A stretch of DNA of 64,000 nucleotides. It comes from Brevundimonas vitisensis (GTDB taxonomy: Bacteria; Pseudomonadota; Alphaproteobacteria; Caulobacterales; Caulobacteraceae). The stretch covers positions 930,001 through 994,000 of the forward strand of contig NZ_CP067977.1 in assembly GCF_016656965.1 (NCBI RefSeq), in the 5' to 3' direction. Shown here in pieces: positions 1 to 8,912 of this stretch. Position 1 is the stretch's first letter, and each line of letters starts with the position of its first letter. A program made the translations under genes and the position numbers. The notes under the pieces were generated by a model, which ran no database searches, was not told where the DNA came from, and saw only the letters and a program-made list of their open reading frames with translations.

Positions 1-1
1 C

Positions 2-1906
2 GGCCTGGTGCTGGTGTCGGTGTTCATCCCGACCATGTTCGTGCCGGGAATTCCCGGGATCTTCTATCGCCAGTTCGCCGTGACCATCGCCTCGGCGACG
101 GTGGTGTCGCTGTTCGTCTCGCTGACGCTCTCACCGGCCATGGCTGCTCTGCTGCTGAAGCCGCATGTGCATCATGACGAGACCGCGCCGCGCAAGACGG
201 GCCTGTTCAACCAGGCGAAATACTATGGCGGCTGGGCGGGTCGGAAGTTCAACGAGGGCTTCGACTGGCTGTCGGACCGCTATGGCCGTCTGACCGCGCG
301 TCTGGTCCGCATGGTGATGATGGTGCTGATCGTCTACGTCGGCCTGCTGGGCCTGACGGCCTGGCGCCTGATCGACACACCGTCCGGCTTCATTCCGGAT
401 CAGGATCAGGGATTCCTGATCGGCGTCGTTCAACTGCCCGCCGGGGCCTCGCTGGAACGCACCAAGGCCGTGATGGAACGCGCCCGCGTCATCATCGAGG
501 GCACCGAGGGCGTGGACGGCACCGTCGCTTTTGCCGGTCTGGACGGCACCAGCTTCTCGTTCGGATCCAATGCCGCCACCCTGTTCGTGCGCCTGAACGA
601 CTATAGTGACCGCGAGACGCGCGAGACCTCGGCGACCGCGCTGGCCGGGGCCATCACCGGTGCCACGGCCGGCATCGAGGACGCCAACATCTTCGTCATC
701 GCCCCGCCCGCGGTTCAGGGTCTGGGCACCGGCAACGGCTTTGCCATGATGATCCAGGATCGCTCCGGCGCGGGCTATGTCCCGCTGGAAGGGGCCACCT
801 TTGCCATGATGGGTGCTGCTGCCCAGGTCCCGGATCAGGTGCAGCAGGTCTTCTCGACCTACAACACCGCTTCGCCCCGCGTCGAAGCCGATGTGGACCG
901 CGACCGCGCCCTGATGATGGGGGTCCAGCCCAGCGACATCTTCTCGACCATGGGAATCTATCTGGGTTCGTCCTACGTCAACGACTTCAACCTGCTGGGC
1001 CGGACGTTCCGCGTCACCGCCCAGGCCGAGCCCGCCTATCGCGACGACATGGCCGACATCGCCAATCTGAAGGTGCGCTCTGCCGCCGGGGCCATGGTTC
1101 CGATCGGCTCGGTGGCTACCCTGAACGAGACGACGGGTCCGTCGCGGATCGTCCGCTACAACCTGTTCCCCGCAGCCGAACTGCAGGGGCAGGCCGCTCC
1201 CGGCGTTTCGTCCGGCACCGCCCTGACGCACATGGAGGCCATCGCCGCCCAGGCTCTGCCGCAAGGCTTCTCGTATGAATGGACGGGCCTGGCCTATCAG
1301 GAGAAACAGGCTGCCGGGGGTGCGACGATCATCTTCGTCATCGCCGTGCTGCTGGTCTTCCTGGTGCTGGCGGCCCAGTACGAAGCCTTCACGCTGCCGC
1401 TGGCGGTCATCCTGATCGTGCCGATGTGTCTGCTGGCGGCCATGCTGGGGGTCAACGCCCTGGGTCTGGACAACAACATCCTGGTTCAGGTCGGACTGGT
1501 CGTCCTGATCGCCCTGGCGGCCAAGAACGCCATCTTGATCGTGGAGTTCGCCAAGCAGCAGGAAGAGCACGGGATGAACCGCTGGGATGCCGCGGTCGAG
1601 GCCGCCCGCATCCGCCTGCGTCCGATCCTGATGACCTCCTTCGCCTTCATCCTGGGCGTTCTGCCCCTGGTGCTGGCGCATGGAGCCGGGGCCGAGATGC
1701 GCCAGTCCCTGGGCGCGGCCGTGTTCTTCGGCATGATCGGGGTGACCATCTTCGGCCTGGTCTTCACGCCGGTCTTCTATGTGATCTGCCGTGGCCTGGC
1801 CGAGCGCCTGAACCGGGGGCCCGATACCCCCCGCCAGACGCCCGCCGTGCCGACTTCCTTCGACCCCGACGCGCCGGTCACGGCCGCCCGCAGCGGAGAC
1901 TCCTGA
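2..1906 (+). CDS. RND multidrug efflux permease, C-terminal part (truncated by window edge)
   Basis: Inner-membrane proton-driven pump subunit of the AcrB/MexB (HAE1) family. The open frame runs in from the left edge, so only about 634 residues are seen, beginning in the transmembrane block before the second periplasmic loop (FIPTMFVPGIPG, then SLTLSPAMAALLL). The C-terminal transmembrane bundle is complete, with the family-typical stretch NNILVQVGLVVLIALAAKNA followed by IRLRPILMTS. Its stop overlaps the ATG of the outer-membrane factor by one base (TGATG), so the two are translationally coupled. A periplasmic adaptor gene is expected upstream, outside the window. The substrate cannot be told from this part. 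Confidence 0.93.
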   Translation, partial: GLVLVSVFIPTMFVPGIPGIFYRQFAVTIASATVVSLFVSLTLSPAMAALLLKPHVHHDETAPRKTGLFNQAKYYGGWAGRKFNEGFDWLSDRYGRLTARLVRMVMMVLIVYVGLLGLTAWRLIDTPSGFIPDQDQGFLIGVVQLPAGASLERTKAVMERARVIIEGTEGVDGTVAFAGLDGTSFSFGSNAATLFVRLNDYSDRETRETSATALAGAITGATAGIEDANIFVIAPPAVQGLGTGNGFAMMIQDRSGAGYVPLEGATFAMMGAAAQVPDQVQQVFSTYNTASPRVEADVDRDRALMMGVQPSDIFSTMGIYLGSSYVNDFNLLGRTFRVTAQAEPAYRDDMADIANLKVRSAAGAMVPIGSVATLNETTGPSRIVRYNLFPAAELQGQAAPGVSSGTALTHMEAIAAQALPQGFSYEWTGLAYQEKQAAGGATIIFVIAVLLVFLVLAAQYEAFTLPLAVILIVPMCLLAAMLGVNALGLDNNILVQVGLVVLIALAAKNAILIVEFAKQQEEHGMNRWDAAVEAARIRLRPILMTSFAFILGVLPLVLAHGAGAEMRQSLGAAVFFGMIGVTIFGLVFTPVFYVICRGLAERLNRGPDTPRQTPAVPTSFDPDAPVTAARSGDS

Positions 1907-3360
1907 TGCTGTACCCTTCCCTTTCGGAGCCTGTCCGCAGGCTTCGTCCGTTCCTGACCGTAACGGCCGCCGCGTCTGTTCTGGCGGCCTGCGCGGTCGG
2001 GCCGAAGGCGCCCGATGCGACCCTTCCCCTGTCCGCGTCGGGTGCCTTCATCGGGGCTTCACAGACCGCTGCGGTCAGCCCGGCCGAGGCTCGCGACGAC
2101 TGGTGGCGTCTGTATGACGACGCGATCCTGGACACCCTGGTCGCCCAGGCCCTGGCCGAAAACAACGAGCTGGAGGTTGCGGCCGCCAACCTGAGGGCTG
2201 TCCGGGCCTCGCTGTCGGAATCGCGCGCCGGTCGCCTGCCGTCGACCCAGATCACGGGCGCGGGCAACTATGGTCGTGCCTCGGCCGCCACTGTGCCCGG
2301 TGCCGCGCCCGGCCAGGCCCTGGACGAGGGCGAGACCTATGACGTCGGTCTGGACGTCAGCTATGAGATCGACCTGTTCGGCCGGGTCGGTTCGGCCATC
2401 CGTGCCGCCCGCGCCGACACCGAGGCGGCCGAGGCGGCCCTGGACGTCGTACGCGTCACGGTCGCGGCCGAGACGGCACGGGCCTATGCCGACATTTGCG
2501 CCGCCAATGTTCAGTTGGCCGTCGCCGAGCGTTCGCTGGATCTCCAGAACGAGACGGTCGACCTGACCCAGCGCCTGCTGGACAATGGTGCCGGGACAGC
2601 CCTGCAGACGTCACAGGCCCGCTCCGCCGCCGCGACGACCGCCGCCACCCTGCCGCCCCTGCGGGCCCAGCGGGACGCCGCCCTGTTCCGCCTGGCCACC
2701 CTGACCGGGGTTGCCCCGGCCGATGTGAACCCGGCGGCTCGCACCTGTGCCGTCATGCCGACGCTGGCCCAGCCGATCCCGGTCGGCGACGGTGCCGCCC
2801 TGCTGGCCCGTCGCCCCGACGTTCGCCGGGCGGAGCGCAACCTTCAGGCGGCGGCCGCGCGCGTCAACGTTGCCACAGCCGCGCTCTATCCCAGCATCAG
2901 CCTGGGTGGATCGTTCGGCTCGACGGCGCTGGACGCCGCAGACCTGGGCGAGGATTCGAACTTCCGCTTCAGTGTCGGCCCGCTGATCAGCTGGTCCTTC
3001 CCCAACATCGCCGTGGCTCGTGCCCGGATCGAGGCAGCGGACGCCAACAGCCAGGCGGCCCTTGCGACCTTCGACCAGACCGTGCTGGTGGCCCTGCAGG
3101 AAACCGAGACGGCCCTGTCGGCCTATGCCAACGAACTGGACCGCGCCGCCGCCCTGACCACCGCGCGGGACGAGGCCGCCAATGCCGCGCGCATCGCACG
3201 CCTGCGTTTCGACGCCGGGGCCGACAGCTTCCTGGCCGTGCTGGATGCCCAGCGCACCCTGGTCCAGGCCGAAGCTGCCCTGGCCGCCTCCCAGGCCCTG
3301 GTCGCCACCTACCAGATCACCCTGTTCAAGGCCCTGGCCGGGGGCTGGACCGGCGAGTGA
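1906..3360 (+). CDS. NodT/OprM-type outer-membrane efflux lipoprotein
   Basis: Outer-membrane channel of a tripartite RND pump, 484 residues. An N-terminal lipoprotein signal ends in the lipobox LAAC (about residues 29-32), followed by the family start pattern CAVGPKAPD. Two outer-membrane efflux repeats follow; the first includes the YEIDLFGR motif and the second ALYPSISLGGSFG, both usual in OprM/NodT proteins. Coupled to the permease by a one-base overlap, so it very probably works with that pump. Start chosen at the overlapping ATG, which gives a complete signal sequence. Confidence 0.93.
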   Translation: MLYPSLSEPVRRLRPFLTVTAAASVLAACAVGPKAPDATLPLSASGAFIGASQTAAVSPAEARDDWWRLYDDAILDTLVAQALAENNELEVAAANLRAVRASLSESRAGRLPSTQITGAGNYGRASAATVPGAAPGQALDEGETYDVGLDVSYEIDLFGRVGSAIRAARADTEAAEAALDVVRVTVAAETARAYADICAANVQLAVAERSLDLQNETVDLTQRLLDNGAGTALQTSQARSAAATTAATLPPLRAQRDAALFRLATLTGVAPADVNPAARTCAVMPTLAQPIPVGDGAALLARRPDVRRAERNLQAAAARVNVATAALYPSISLGGSFGSTALDAADLGEDSNFRFSVGPLISWSFPNIAVARARIEAADANSQAALATFDQTVLVALQETETALSAYANELDRAAALTTARDEAANAARIARLRFDAGADSFLAVLDAQRTLVQAEAALAASQALVATYQITLFKALAGGWTGE

Positions 3361-3366
3361 CGCTTC

Positions 3367-3404
3367 GGACACGGCTGCCGATCCCGCAATCAGCAGCCGT
3401 GTCC
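3367..3404 (+). terminator. 12-bp perfect hairpin after the efflux operon
   Basis: GGACACGGCTGC (3367-3378) is followed after 14 bases by its exact complement GCAGCCGTGTCC (3393-3404), seven bases after the efflux stop codon. There is no T tract, so it may be a weak terminator or an mRNA 3' stabiliser. Confidence 0.45.
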
Positions 3405-3482
3405 GCCCTGGTGCCGTCCTCGACCGATCGGATCGGTCATGTCCCCTCGCCTCCGGGCCGGGATTGAGGCAAAAGGCCCGCC

Positions 3483-5168
3483 ATGCTCGACCATATCGAA
3501 TCCCTCGCCCGCAATGCTCGTTCCTGGCCCTTCGAACAGGCCCGCAATCTGCTGGCCCATGTTCTGAAACACCGGCTGGCAACCAGCGCCGAGCATGAAC
3601 TGGCCACCAGCCTGATTGCCGCCGACAAGACGGACGAGGCTCTGGCCGCCCTGCCCGCCCTGGCCCGGCCGGTGGTGTTCGAGACGGGCTATGGTCCGTC
3701 CGGCCTGCCGCACATGGGCACCTTCGGCGAGGTGGCGCGCACGACCATGGTGCGCAACGCCTTTCGGGCACTGACCGGGGATCACTGGCCGACCCGGCTG
3801 GTCGCCTTTTCCGACGACATGGACGGCCTGCGAAAGGTGCCCGACGGCATCCCCAATCCGCAGATGCTGGCCGAAGATCTGCACAAGCCCCTGACCACGG
3901 TGCGCGACCCGTTCGGGACTCACGACAGCTTCGGCGCGCACAACAATGCCCGGCTGCGCGCCTTTCTGGACAGCTTCGGCTTCGACTACGAATTCCTGTC
4001 CTCGACCGAACAGTATCGGTCCGGGCGGTTCGACGACACCTTGCTGACCCTGCTGGAGCGGTTCGACGCCATCCAGGCCATCATGCTGCCGACCCTGGGC
4101 CCTGAGCGGCGCGAAACCTATTCGCCCTTCCTGCCGATCAGCCCGATCACCGGTCACGTCCTTCAGGTCCCGACCCTGGAGCGGAACGTGTCCAAGGGCA
4201 CCATCGTCTTCGACGACCCCGCCGGGGGCCGCACCGAACTGCCCGTCACCGGCGGCCATGTGAAGCTTCAGTGGAAGCCCGATTGGGCCATGCGCTGGAC
4301 GGCTCTGGGCGTCGATTACGAGATGAGCGGCAAGGATCTGATCGAGAGCGTCCGCGAAAGCGGCAAGATCTGTCGTGCTCTGGGCGGGGTGCCGCCGGAA
4401 GGCTTCAACTTCGAGCTCTTCCTCGACATCGAGGGCAAGAAGATTTCCAAATCCAAGGGCAATGGCCTGACCATGGAAGAGTGGCTGCGCTACGGCACGC
4501 CCGAGAGCCTGTCCTGGTATATGTTCCAGTCGCCCAAGTCCGCCAAGTCGCTGCATTTCAACGTGATCCCGCGCGCGATCGACGACTATCTGGCCTTCAT
4601 CGAAGCCTATAAGACGCAGGAGCCGGCCAAGCAGATCGACAATGCCGTCTGGTCGATCCACGCGGGCAATCCGCCGACCCATACCTCGCCGGTGTCGTTT
4701 GCCCTGCTGCTGAACCTGGTCGGCGTTGCCAATGCCTCGACCAAGGAACAGCTGTGGGCCTATTTCGCCAAATACCTGCCCGAGGCGACACCGCAGAACG
4801 AGCCCCTGCTGGATCAGTTGATGGAGCGGGCGCTCAACTACTACGAAGACTTCGTCAAGCCGACCAAGGCCTACCGCCTGCCTGACGACAAGGAAAAGGC
4901 GGCCCTGCTGGACCTGGCCACCCGTCTGTCCGCCCTGCCGGGCGACACCACCGACGGCGAGGTCATCCAGGCCGAAGTCTATGCCGTGGGCAAGGAGCAC
5001 GGGTTCGAACCTCTGCGCGCCTGGTTCGGTGCCCTGTATGAGGTGCTGCTGGGCGCATCGCAGGGGCCGCGCTTCGGCTCGTTCGCAGCTATCTATGGCC
5101 TGCCCCAGACCATTGCCCTGATCCAGGCGGGGGCAGAGGGACGCCTGGCCGGGGACGCTGCTGCATAG
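3483..5168 (+). CDS. lysK: Lysine--tRNA ligase, class I (archaeal type)
   Basis: Charges tRNA-Lys in the cytoplasm. The 561-residue protein belongs to the class I LysRS family found in archaea and many alphaproteobacteria, not to class II LysS. Visible signature sequences are the HIGH-like GPSGLPHMGTFGE near residues 62-74 and the KMSKS-like KISKSKGNG near residues 320-328. The length fits the family. It stands alone between two hairpins, without obvious operon partners. No class II lysS is visible in this window, but the rest of the genome is not seen. Confidence 0.95.
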   Translation: MLDHIESLARNARSWPFEQARNLLAHVLKHRLATSAEHELATSLIAADKTDEALAALPALARPVVFETGYGPSGLPHMGTFGEVARTTMVRNAFRALTGDHWPTRLVAFSDDMDGLRKVPDGIPNPQMLAEDLHKPLTTVRDPFGTHDSFGAHNNARLRAFLDSFGFDYEFLSSTEQYRSGRFDDTLLTLLERFDAIQAIMLPTLGPERRETYSPFLPISPITGHVLQVPTLERNVSKGTIVFDDPAGGRTELPVTGGHVKLQWKPDWAMRWTALGVDYEMSGKDLIESVRESGKICRALGGVPPEGFNFELFLDIEGKKISKSKGNGLTMEEWLRYGTPESLSWYMFQSPKSAKSLHFNVIPRAIDDYLAFIEAYKTQEPAKQIDNAVWSIHAGNPPTHTSPVSFALLLNLVGVANASTKEQLWAYFAKYLPEATPQNEPLLDQLMERALNYYEDFVKPTKAYRLPDDKEKAALLDLATRLSALPGDTTDGEVIQAEVYAVGKEHGFEPLRAWFGALYEVLLGASQGPRFGSFAAIYGLPQTIALIQAGAEGRLAGDAAA

Positions 5169-5185
5169 CGCCACTCGACTGATGC

Positions 5186-5225
5186 CGTCATTCCGGGGCG
5201 CTCGAACAGCCAACCCAGAATGACG
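5186..5225. repeat. Intergenic inverted repeat (GTCATTC type)
   Basis: CGTCATTCCGGGG (5186-5198) pairs with CCCAGAATGACG (5214-5225), giving about 11 base pairs with one mismatch. It lies 17 bases after the lysK stop. The GTCATTC/GAATGAC core resembles dispersed intergenic hairpins seen in alphaproteobacterial genomes; it may also help end lysK transcription. The rest of 5226-5380 shows nothing clear beyond being the upstream region of the next gene. Confidence 0.5.
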
Positions 5226-5383
5226 ATGTCTTTGTTCGGCCTCAAGTAGAGAGCGACCGCGCGGCGAGCGATAGCCCGCCTCAAGAAAGATGAACCCAAC
5301 ATAACGACCTGTTCACGGGAGCCTTCAGACAGGTTGGCGCATTATTCCGGCCTCGACGCACTTCGAGACCAGGAGATTTTGTG

Positions 5384-5863
5384 ATGTCCAAGACCACGTT
5401 TTCAGCTCTCGCTACGGCCGCCGCCCTGGGTGCCGCCGCCATGGCCATGCCATCTGCCGCTTCGGCCCAGTCGAACGGCATCACCAACTGCGATGCGCCG
5501 GGTGGCCGTCAGCAAGCCGGTGCCGCGATCGGCGCCGTCCTGGGCGGCCTGATCGGCAGCCAGGTGTCGGACAATGAGCGCACCCTTGGCGCCGTGGTCG
5601 GTGCCGGTGCCGGTGCTGCCGCCGGCTCTTACATCGGCTGCCGCCAGCAGCGTGAGCGCGCCAACCAGAACTATGGTCAGGTGGCGTCCAACACCTATCG
5701 GGCCACGTCCAACCTGCGTGTCCGTTCAGGCCCGTCGACGCGTTACTCTCAGATCGGCAGCCTGTCCGCCGGCCAAACCTTCCGCGTTCGTGGGTCGGAA
5801 GGCGAATGGGTCCAGCTGGATAACGGCGGCTGGGTGAGCGCCCACTACGTCGCGCCGTACTGA
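5384..5863 (+). CDS. Secreted glycine-zipper / bacterial SH3-domain protein
   Basis: A 159-residue exported envelope protein. The N-terminal signal peptide ends near ASA-Q (about residue 28). A glycine-zipper segment rich in GA repeats (about residues 42-80, AGAAIGAVLGGLIGS and GAVVGAGAGAAAGSYIG) is flanked by two cysteines. The C-terminal SH3b domain (about 98-158) has the typical LRVRSGPSTRYSQIG and GWVSAHYV motifs, which in relatives bind peptidoglycan. ATG at 5384 was preferred over GTG at 5381 because AGGAG at 5371-5375 is then eight bases away. The exact role is unknown. Confidence 0.88.
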   Translation: MSKTTFSALATAAALGAAAMAMPSAASAQSNGITNCDAPGGRQQAGAAIGAVLGGLIGSQVSDNERTLGAVVGAGAGAAAGSYIGCRQQRERANQNYGQVASNTYRATSNLRVRSGPSTRYSQIGSLSAGQTFRVRGSEGEWVQLDNGGWVSAHYVAPY

Positions 5864-5886
5864 ACCCCGGCATAGACCGACAGATC

Positions 5887-5917
5887 AGGCCGCCTCTTCG
5901 GGGGCGGCCTTTTTGTT
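5887..5917 (+). terminator. Rho-independent terminator
   Basis: AGGCCGCC (5887-5894), an eight-base loop, GGCGGCCT (5903-5910) and then a run of Ts (TTTTTGTTG). It ends the SH3-domain gene and also sits at the 3' end of the convergent repressor gene. Confidence 0.85.
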
Positions 5918-5928
5918 GATTGGAGCCG

Positions 5929-6564
5929 TTACTGACTGACCCACACGATCCGCCCCATCCATACGATGTCGCGGCGTGAAAGGGTTCGCGGTTCATAGGC
6001 GGGGTTGATCGAGTTCAGCACGATGGCCGTCCGCGTCATCGACCCCAGTTCCTTGGCCAGGGTCTCGCCGCCACTGGTCCGTACAACGACCCGATCACCC
6101 TTGCGGACGTCGACAGCCTCGCGGTCCACGATGACCTTGTCGCCCTGTCGATAGAGCGGCACCATCGAATCTCCGGCGATTTCTAGGCTGAGCAGGGACG
6201 GCTTGGGGCTGGGTAAAGCTGTCTGTTCCCACCCCTCGCCGACAGGCAGACCGGAATCGTCGAAAAACCCGTCCTTTCCGGCCTGGGCCATGCCGAGGAG
6301 AGGCACCGTCCCCGGCTGATTTGGCGCGTCATGAGCCAGGGCCGCGAACTCGCCGAGCGAAAGCCCGGTGGCTTCCAGGATGCGGGTCAGGCTCTCGGTT
6401 GACGGCCAACGCGGCCGTGCTGGCGTGCCGGAACCGAACCGCTTCGACGGATTGAAACTGGTGGCATCCAGCCCAGCCTTGAGCGCCAGCCCCGAGGCAC
6501 TCAGTCCCTGCAGACGCGCCAGGCCGTCGATCGCCGTCCAGAGCTGGGCATGGGAAAGGGGCAA
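5929..6564 (-). CDS. HTH / S24 (LexA-fold) transcriptional regulator
   Basis: Predicted 211-residue cytoplasmic DNA-binding regulator resembling phage CI/HTH-S24 repressors. The N-terminal ~75 residues form a helix-turn-helix-like region (LSASGLALKAGLDATSFNPSKR); residues ~86-205 are an S24 domain. The Ser-Lys pair is present: S133 in GDSMVP and K171 in ETLAKE, 38 residues apart as in LexA. An Ala-Gly pair in MAQAG (about residues 92-96) could be the self-cleavage bond. No other phage repressor-region gene lies near it, so the target and inducing signal are unknown. It is convergent with the SH3 gene. Confidence 0.88.
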   Translation of the reverse strand: MPLSHAQLWTAIDGLARLQGLSASGLALKAGLDATSFNPSKRFGSGTPARPRWPSTESLTRILEATGLSLGEFAALAHDAPNQPGTVPLLGMAQAGKDGFFDDSGLPVGEGWEQTALPSPKPSLLSLEIAGDSMVPLYRQGDKVIVDREAVDVRKGDRVVVRTSGGETLAKELGSMTRTAIVLNSINPAYEPRTLSRRDIVWMGRIVWVSQ

Positions 6565-6623
6565 GGTAAGCCGATCAAAGCTGATTCGATCGGACCTTAG
6601 CGGACAGGATTAGGAATTTCCAC

Positions 6624-7052
6624 CTACTCGATGCCACCGGCGCGGCGTTCTTGCCAGGCCCAGAAGGTGCCGATCGCGATCGAAGTCAGGATGCCGTATG
6701 CGGCCAGGTTGATGGCCAGATAAACAGATGCCAGGGGAGGACGGACGTCGGTCAGTGCCATCACGTGACTGGTTACGACCAAAAGTTGAGCTGCCGCCGC
6801 CCACACGGACCATGCCCGTCGCGCCCGCCAAACCAGGGCAGCAAGCACCCCCAGCATCAGGATATCCAGCGCGAACATGCCCCATTGAACGCCATAGAGC
6901 TGGCTGTCGTTCTGGACCAACAGCGACGCAAACCAGCCCAGCCCATAGGCACCGGCTCCGATCCGTTCGGGCTCGTCCCCTTTCAGGAAGGCAAAAGCCA
7001 CCACACTGACTGTGACGACTGCACCGACCTGGGACGAAAGGGTGTCCAACAT
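6624..7052 (-). CDS. Small polytopic membrane protein, unknown function
   Basis: Hypothetical 142-residue protein with about four hydrophobic helices (roughly residues 7-25, 38-55, 60-80 and 85-135 as two). A longer reading from 7094 is possible, but it would run through a hairpin terminator at 7053-7088; starting at ATG 7052 places the gene just after that hairpin, with a GGGGGCG stretch in ribosome-binding position. No family recognised and no charged active-site motif seen. Confidence 0.65.
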   Translation of the reverse strand: MLDTLSSQVGAVVTVSVVAFAFLKGDEPERIGAGAYGLGWFASLLVQNDSQLYGVQWGMFALDILMLGVLAALVWRARRAWSVWAAAAQLLVVTSHVMALTDVRPPLASVYLAINLAAYGILTSIAIGTFWAWQERRAGGIE

Positions 7053-7088
7053 CAAAATCGCCCCCGAGCTGAAAGCTCGAGGGCGATC
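7053..7088 (-). terminator. Rho-independent terminator for the upstream minus-strand gene
   Basis: On the plus strand ATCGCCCCCGAGC (7057-7069) pairs with GCTCGAGGGCGAT (7075-7087), 12 of 13 positions. Read on the minus strand, the hairpin is followed by TTTT, so it should end transcripts from the 116-residue gene at 7142-7492. Confidence 0.75.
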
Positions 7089-7141
7089 CTGCATTGAATC
7101 TGCGGAAACCGGAATGTCCCGGCCCGCACATTACGTCGAAT

Positions 7142-7492
7142 TCAGGAAGCGACGCGAAGACGACCGACGGGGGGGCCTTCGGGGCGCTCCCACTCGTGGT
7201 CCGGCTTGTCGACCGGTCCAACGGCATAGGTGCCCCATCCCATGCGGCGGTGATCCTTCTGGAGCTCCGCATGGCAGGCCACGATGGCGGTACGGGCGGC
7301 CGACAGGGCGGCGATCGCCTCCATGGCCTTGGCTTGCGATTCGGCACCCGCGACGGGCGAAACCGACAGAGCGGCGCGCGCGCCGATCATGGCCTGGACG
7401 AGCGTGGTAGCCTGAGTGATCGCTGCGTCGACAGCGTTTTCAGTTGCGTAGAGATCGCCAGCAACGCTCGCGATAACAGTAGCCCGATCCAT
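7142..7492 (-). CDS. Conserved small helical protein, paralogue A (AVGPVDKP motif)
   Basis: Hypothetical 116-residue protein, largely alpha-helical and alanine-rich, without signal peptide or membrane segment. It shares layout and sequence with the next upstream gene (7526-7891): an N-terminal segment IA..AG.LYATE.AVD.A.., a middle AAIAAL..AR stretch, and a C-terminal motif AVGPVDKP (residues ~91-98). The pair looks like a tandem duplication. The motif and helical pattern do not point me to a known family. Confidence 0.75.
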   Translation of the reverse strand: MDRATVIASVAGDLYATENAVDAAITQATTLVQAMIGARAALSVSPVAGAESQAKAMEAIAALSAARTAIVACHAELQKDHRRMGWGTYAVGPVDKPDHEWERPEGPPVGRLRVAS

Positions 7493-7525
7493 AGAAACCC
7501 TCCCACATAAACAGGTAGGGATTCC

Positions 7526-7891
7526 TTAACACACTTCGGCGTCGCCCGTTAGGGATTTATTAAGAATTTGGGCAATTCCGCCCACCGGCGGGCGGTCCTC
7601 GGGCTTGTCGACCGGACCGACGGCCAGGGTGTCCAGACCCAGTTTGCGCGCCAGCGCCGACAGACTGTTGTGAGTCTGCACCAGATGCGAACGCGCCTCC
7701 GCCAGGGACCCGATTGCAGCGGCGGCCCCCTCGAACACCTTCTGACCGGTCACCGCCGACAAATAGGCCTCCGCCCGTGCGGCAGGCAGCATGGCCGTGA
7801 GTGCAGCGGTTTCGGCCAATGCCGTATCGATCGCAGTCTCCGCCGCATACAGCCGGGCCGCCAGTGTCTCGCCGATGATTTGCCGCGTCAT
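7526..7891 (-). CDS. Conserved small helical protein, paralogue B (AVGPVDKP motif)
   Basis: Hypothetical 121-residue paralogue of the following gene. Shared features are LYAAETAIDTALAET near the start, an alanine-rich middle and the motif LAVGPVDKPEDRPP near residue 95. ATG 7891 was chosen because AGGAGG lies about seven bases upstream on the coding strand; a longer frame from 7930 is possible but lacks such a site. 33 bases separate it from paralogue A, so the two are probably co-transcribed, with the terminator at 7053-7088 ending the unit. Function unknown. Confidence 0.75.
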   Translation of the reverse strand: MTRQIIGETLAARLYAAETAIDTALAETAALTAMLPAARAEAYLSAVTGQKVFEGAAAAIGSLAEARSHLVQTHNSLSALARKLGLDTLAVGPVDKPEDRPPVGGIAQILNKSLTGDAEVC

Positions 7892-7953
7892 AACAACCTC
7901 CTCATGGCCAAACGCCACGGGAGAATTCAACCATGAGTAATTTATTTACGCAA

Positions 7954-8355
7954 CTATGACGCGTCTTCATCCATCAGGAAATGCGCACTCAGCGTCGCGA
8001 TCGGCTGATCGGGATCCTCCTGCCACGCCTGGGCGACCACATGGGCCACGCGGCGACCGGCCTTGTTGATCGTCGCCTCGGCAACGACATCAAGAGGGCG
8101 GCCAGAGCGCAGATAGACAACACTGACATTGATCGGTCGGGGCAGTCTCAATCGCGGATAAAGCACCGCCACCTGGGCCACGGCGGTCAGTTCCAGCATG
8201 GCGGCCGTCGAGCCGCCATGAAGCGCCGGCAGCAGCGGATCGCCGATCAGGCGATCCTGGAACGGCATGGTGACCCGCAGCTGGCCTTTAGCATCCTGTT
8301 CGCCGACAAGACCCAGGAACCGGGCATAGGGGATGGTATCGAGAAGGGCGCTCAT
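7954..8355 (-). CDS. PaaI-type (hotdog-fold) thioesterase
   Basis: A 133-residue single hotdog-domain protein of the PaaI/YbgC-like acyl-CoA thioesterase family. The family pattern is visible as LLPALHGGSTAAMLELTA (HGG then a helix) around residues 43-60, followed by VSVVYLRSGRP. Its ATG overlaps the stop of the upstream thioesterase gene by 4 nt, so the two products may act together, possibly as a heteromer. The natural substrate is not evident. Confidence 0.82.
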   Translation of the reverse strand: MSALLDTIPYARFLGLVGEQDAKGQLRVTMPFQDRLIGDPLLPALHGGSTAAMLELTAVAQVAVLYPRLRLPRPINVSVVYLRSGRPLDVVAEATINKAGRRVAHVVAQAWQEDPDQPIATLSAHFLMDEDAS

Positions 8356-8831
8356 CCGGCGCGGCTCCCCTCGCGCGGGGTCAGATTCCGCCCGATCCGG
8401 CGATCGGCCGGGTCCGTCACGACATAGGCGGACTGGGCTGCGGCGACCGGGTCGTCGGGACTGTCCTCAAAAGCCCAGGCTCGCACAAAGGCGATCGACC
8501 GCGTCAGGCGATAGCAGCGCGCCTCCGCGATCAGATCCCGCCCGGGTTCCGCCGCCCGCATGTAGTCGACCCTCAGGTCCAGGGTCGCGATCGGCTTGAA
8601 CGCATCCAGGGCCACCCAGACCGCCAGGCCGCCGACGTGGTCCAATAGGGCGGTGACCAGTCCGCCGGACAGCACGCCCGTTTCCGGATCGCCGACCAGA
8701 TCGGCGCGATAGGGCACCCTGAGCCGCACCCGGTCACCCTCCACGCCCTCGAAGGCAAAGCCCAGGGCATGGGTATGGGCGGACCCCGAGGCGAGTTGGG
8801 GCAGGACGGAGGCAAGGGCGGAAGATGTCAT
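8352..8831 (-). CDS. PaaI-type (hotdog-fold) thioesterase, second copy
   Basis: A 159-residue hotdog-fold protein. The core LVGDPETGVLSGGLVTALLDHVGG (about residues 42-65) matches the PaaI-like pattern with SGG in place of HGG, followed by DLRVDYMRAAEPG. The frame is open to 9053, but ATG 8831 gives the family-typical length and avoids the divergent gene. It is translationally coupled to the second thioesterase by an ATGA overlap. The two proteins are only distantly alike, so this is an old pair rather than a fresh duplication. Confidence 0.8.
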   Translation of the reverse strand: MTSSALASVLPQLASGSAHTHALGFAFEGVEGDRVRLRVPYRADLVGDPETGVLSGGLVTALLDHVGGLAVWVALDAFKPIATLDLRVDYMRAAEPGRDLIAEARCYRLTRSIAFVRAWAFEDSPDDPVAAAQSAYVVTDPADRRIGRNLTPREGSRAG

Positions 8832-8912
8832 CGGGATCGTGCTTATCGAACCGAACGTTCCGTGCAAGCCTCCTTCAACCGCCCCGTTCTGCGCGGCCCA
8901 CATCGAGTGACC

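Noticed and set aside
131..1681. Long minus-strand open frame (516 codons) opposite the RND permease
   Set aside because: It mirrors a GC-rich real gene, its product is rich in His, Gln, Asp and Gly without any domain, and the plus strand has clear family motifs.
5929..6564. LexA itself
   Set aside because: The S24 domain and Ser-Lys pair fit, but the N-terminal part and length differ from alphaproteobacterial LexA; kept as a generic HTH/S24 regulator.
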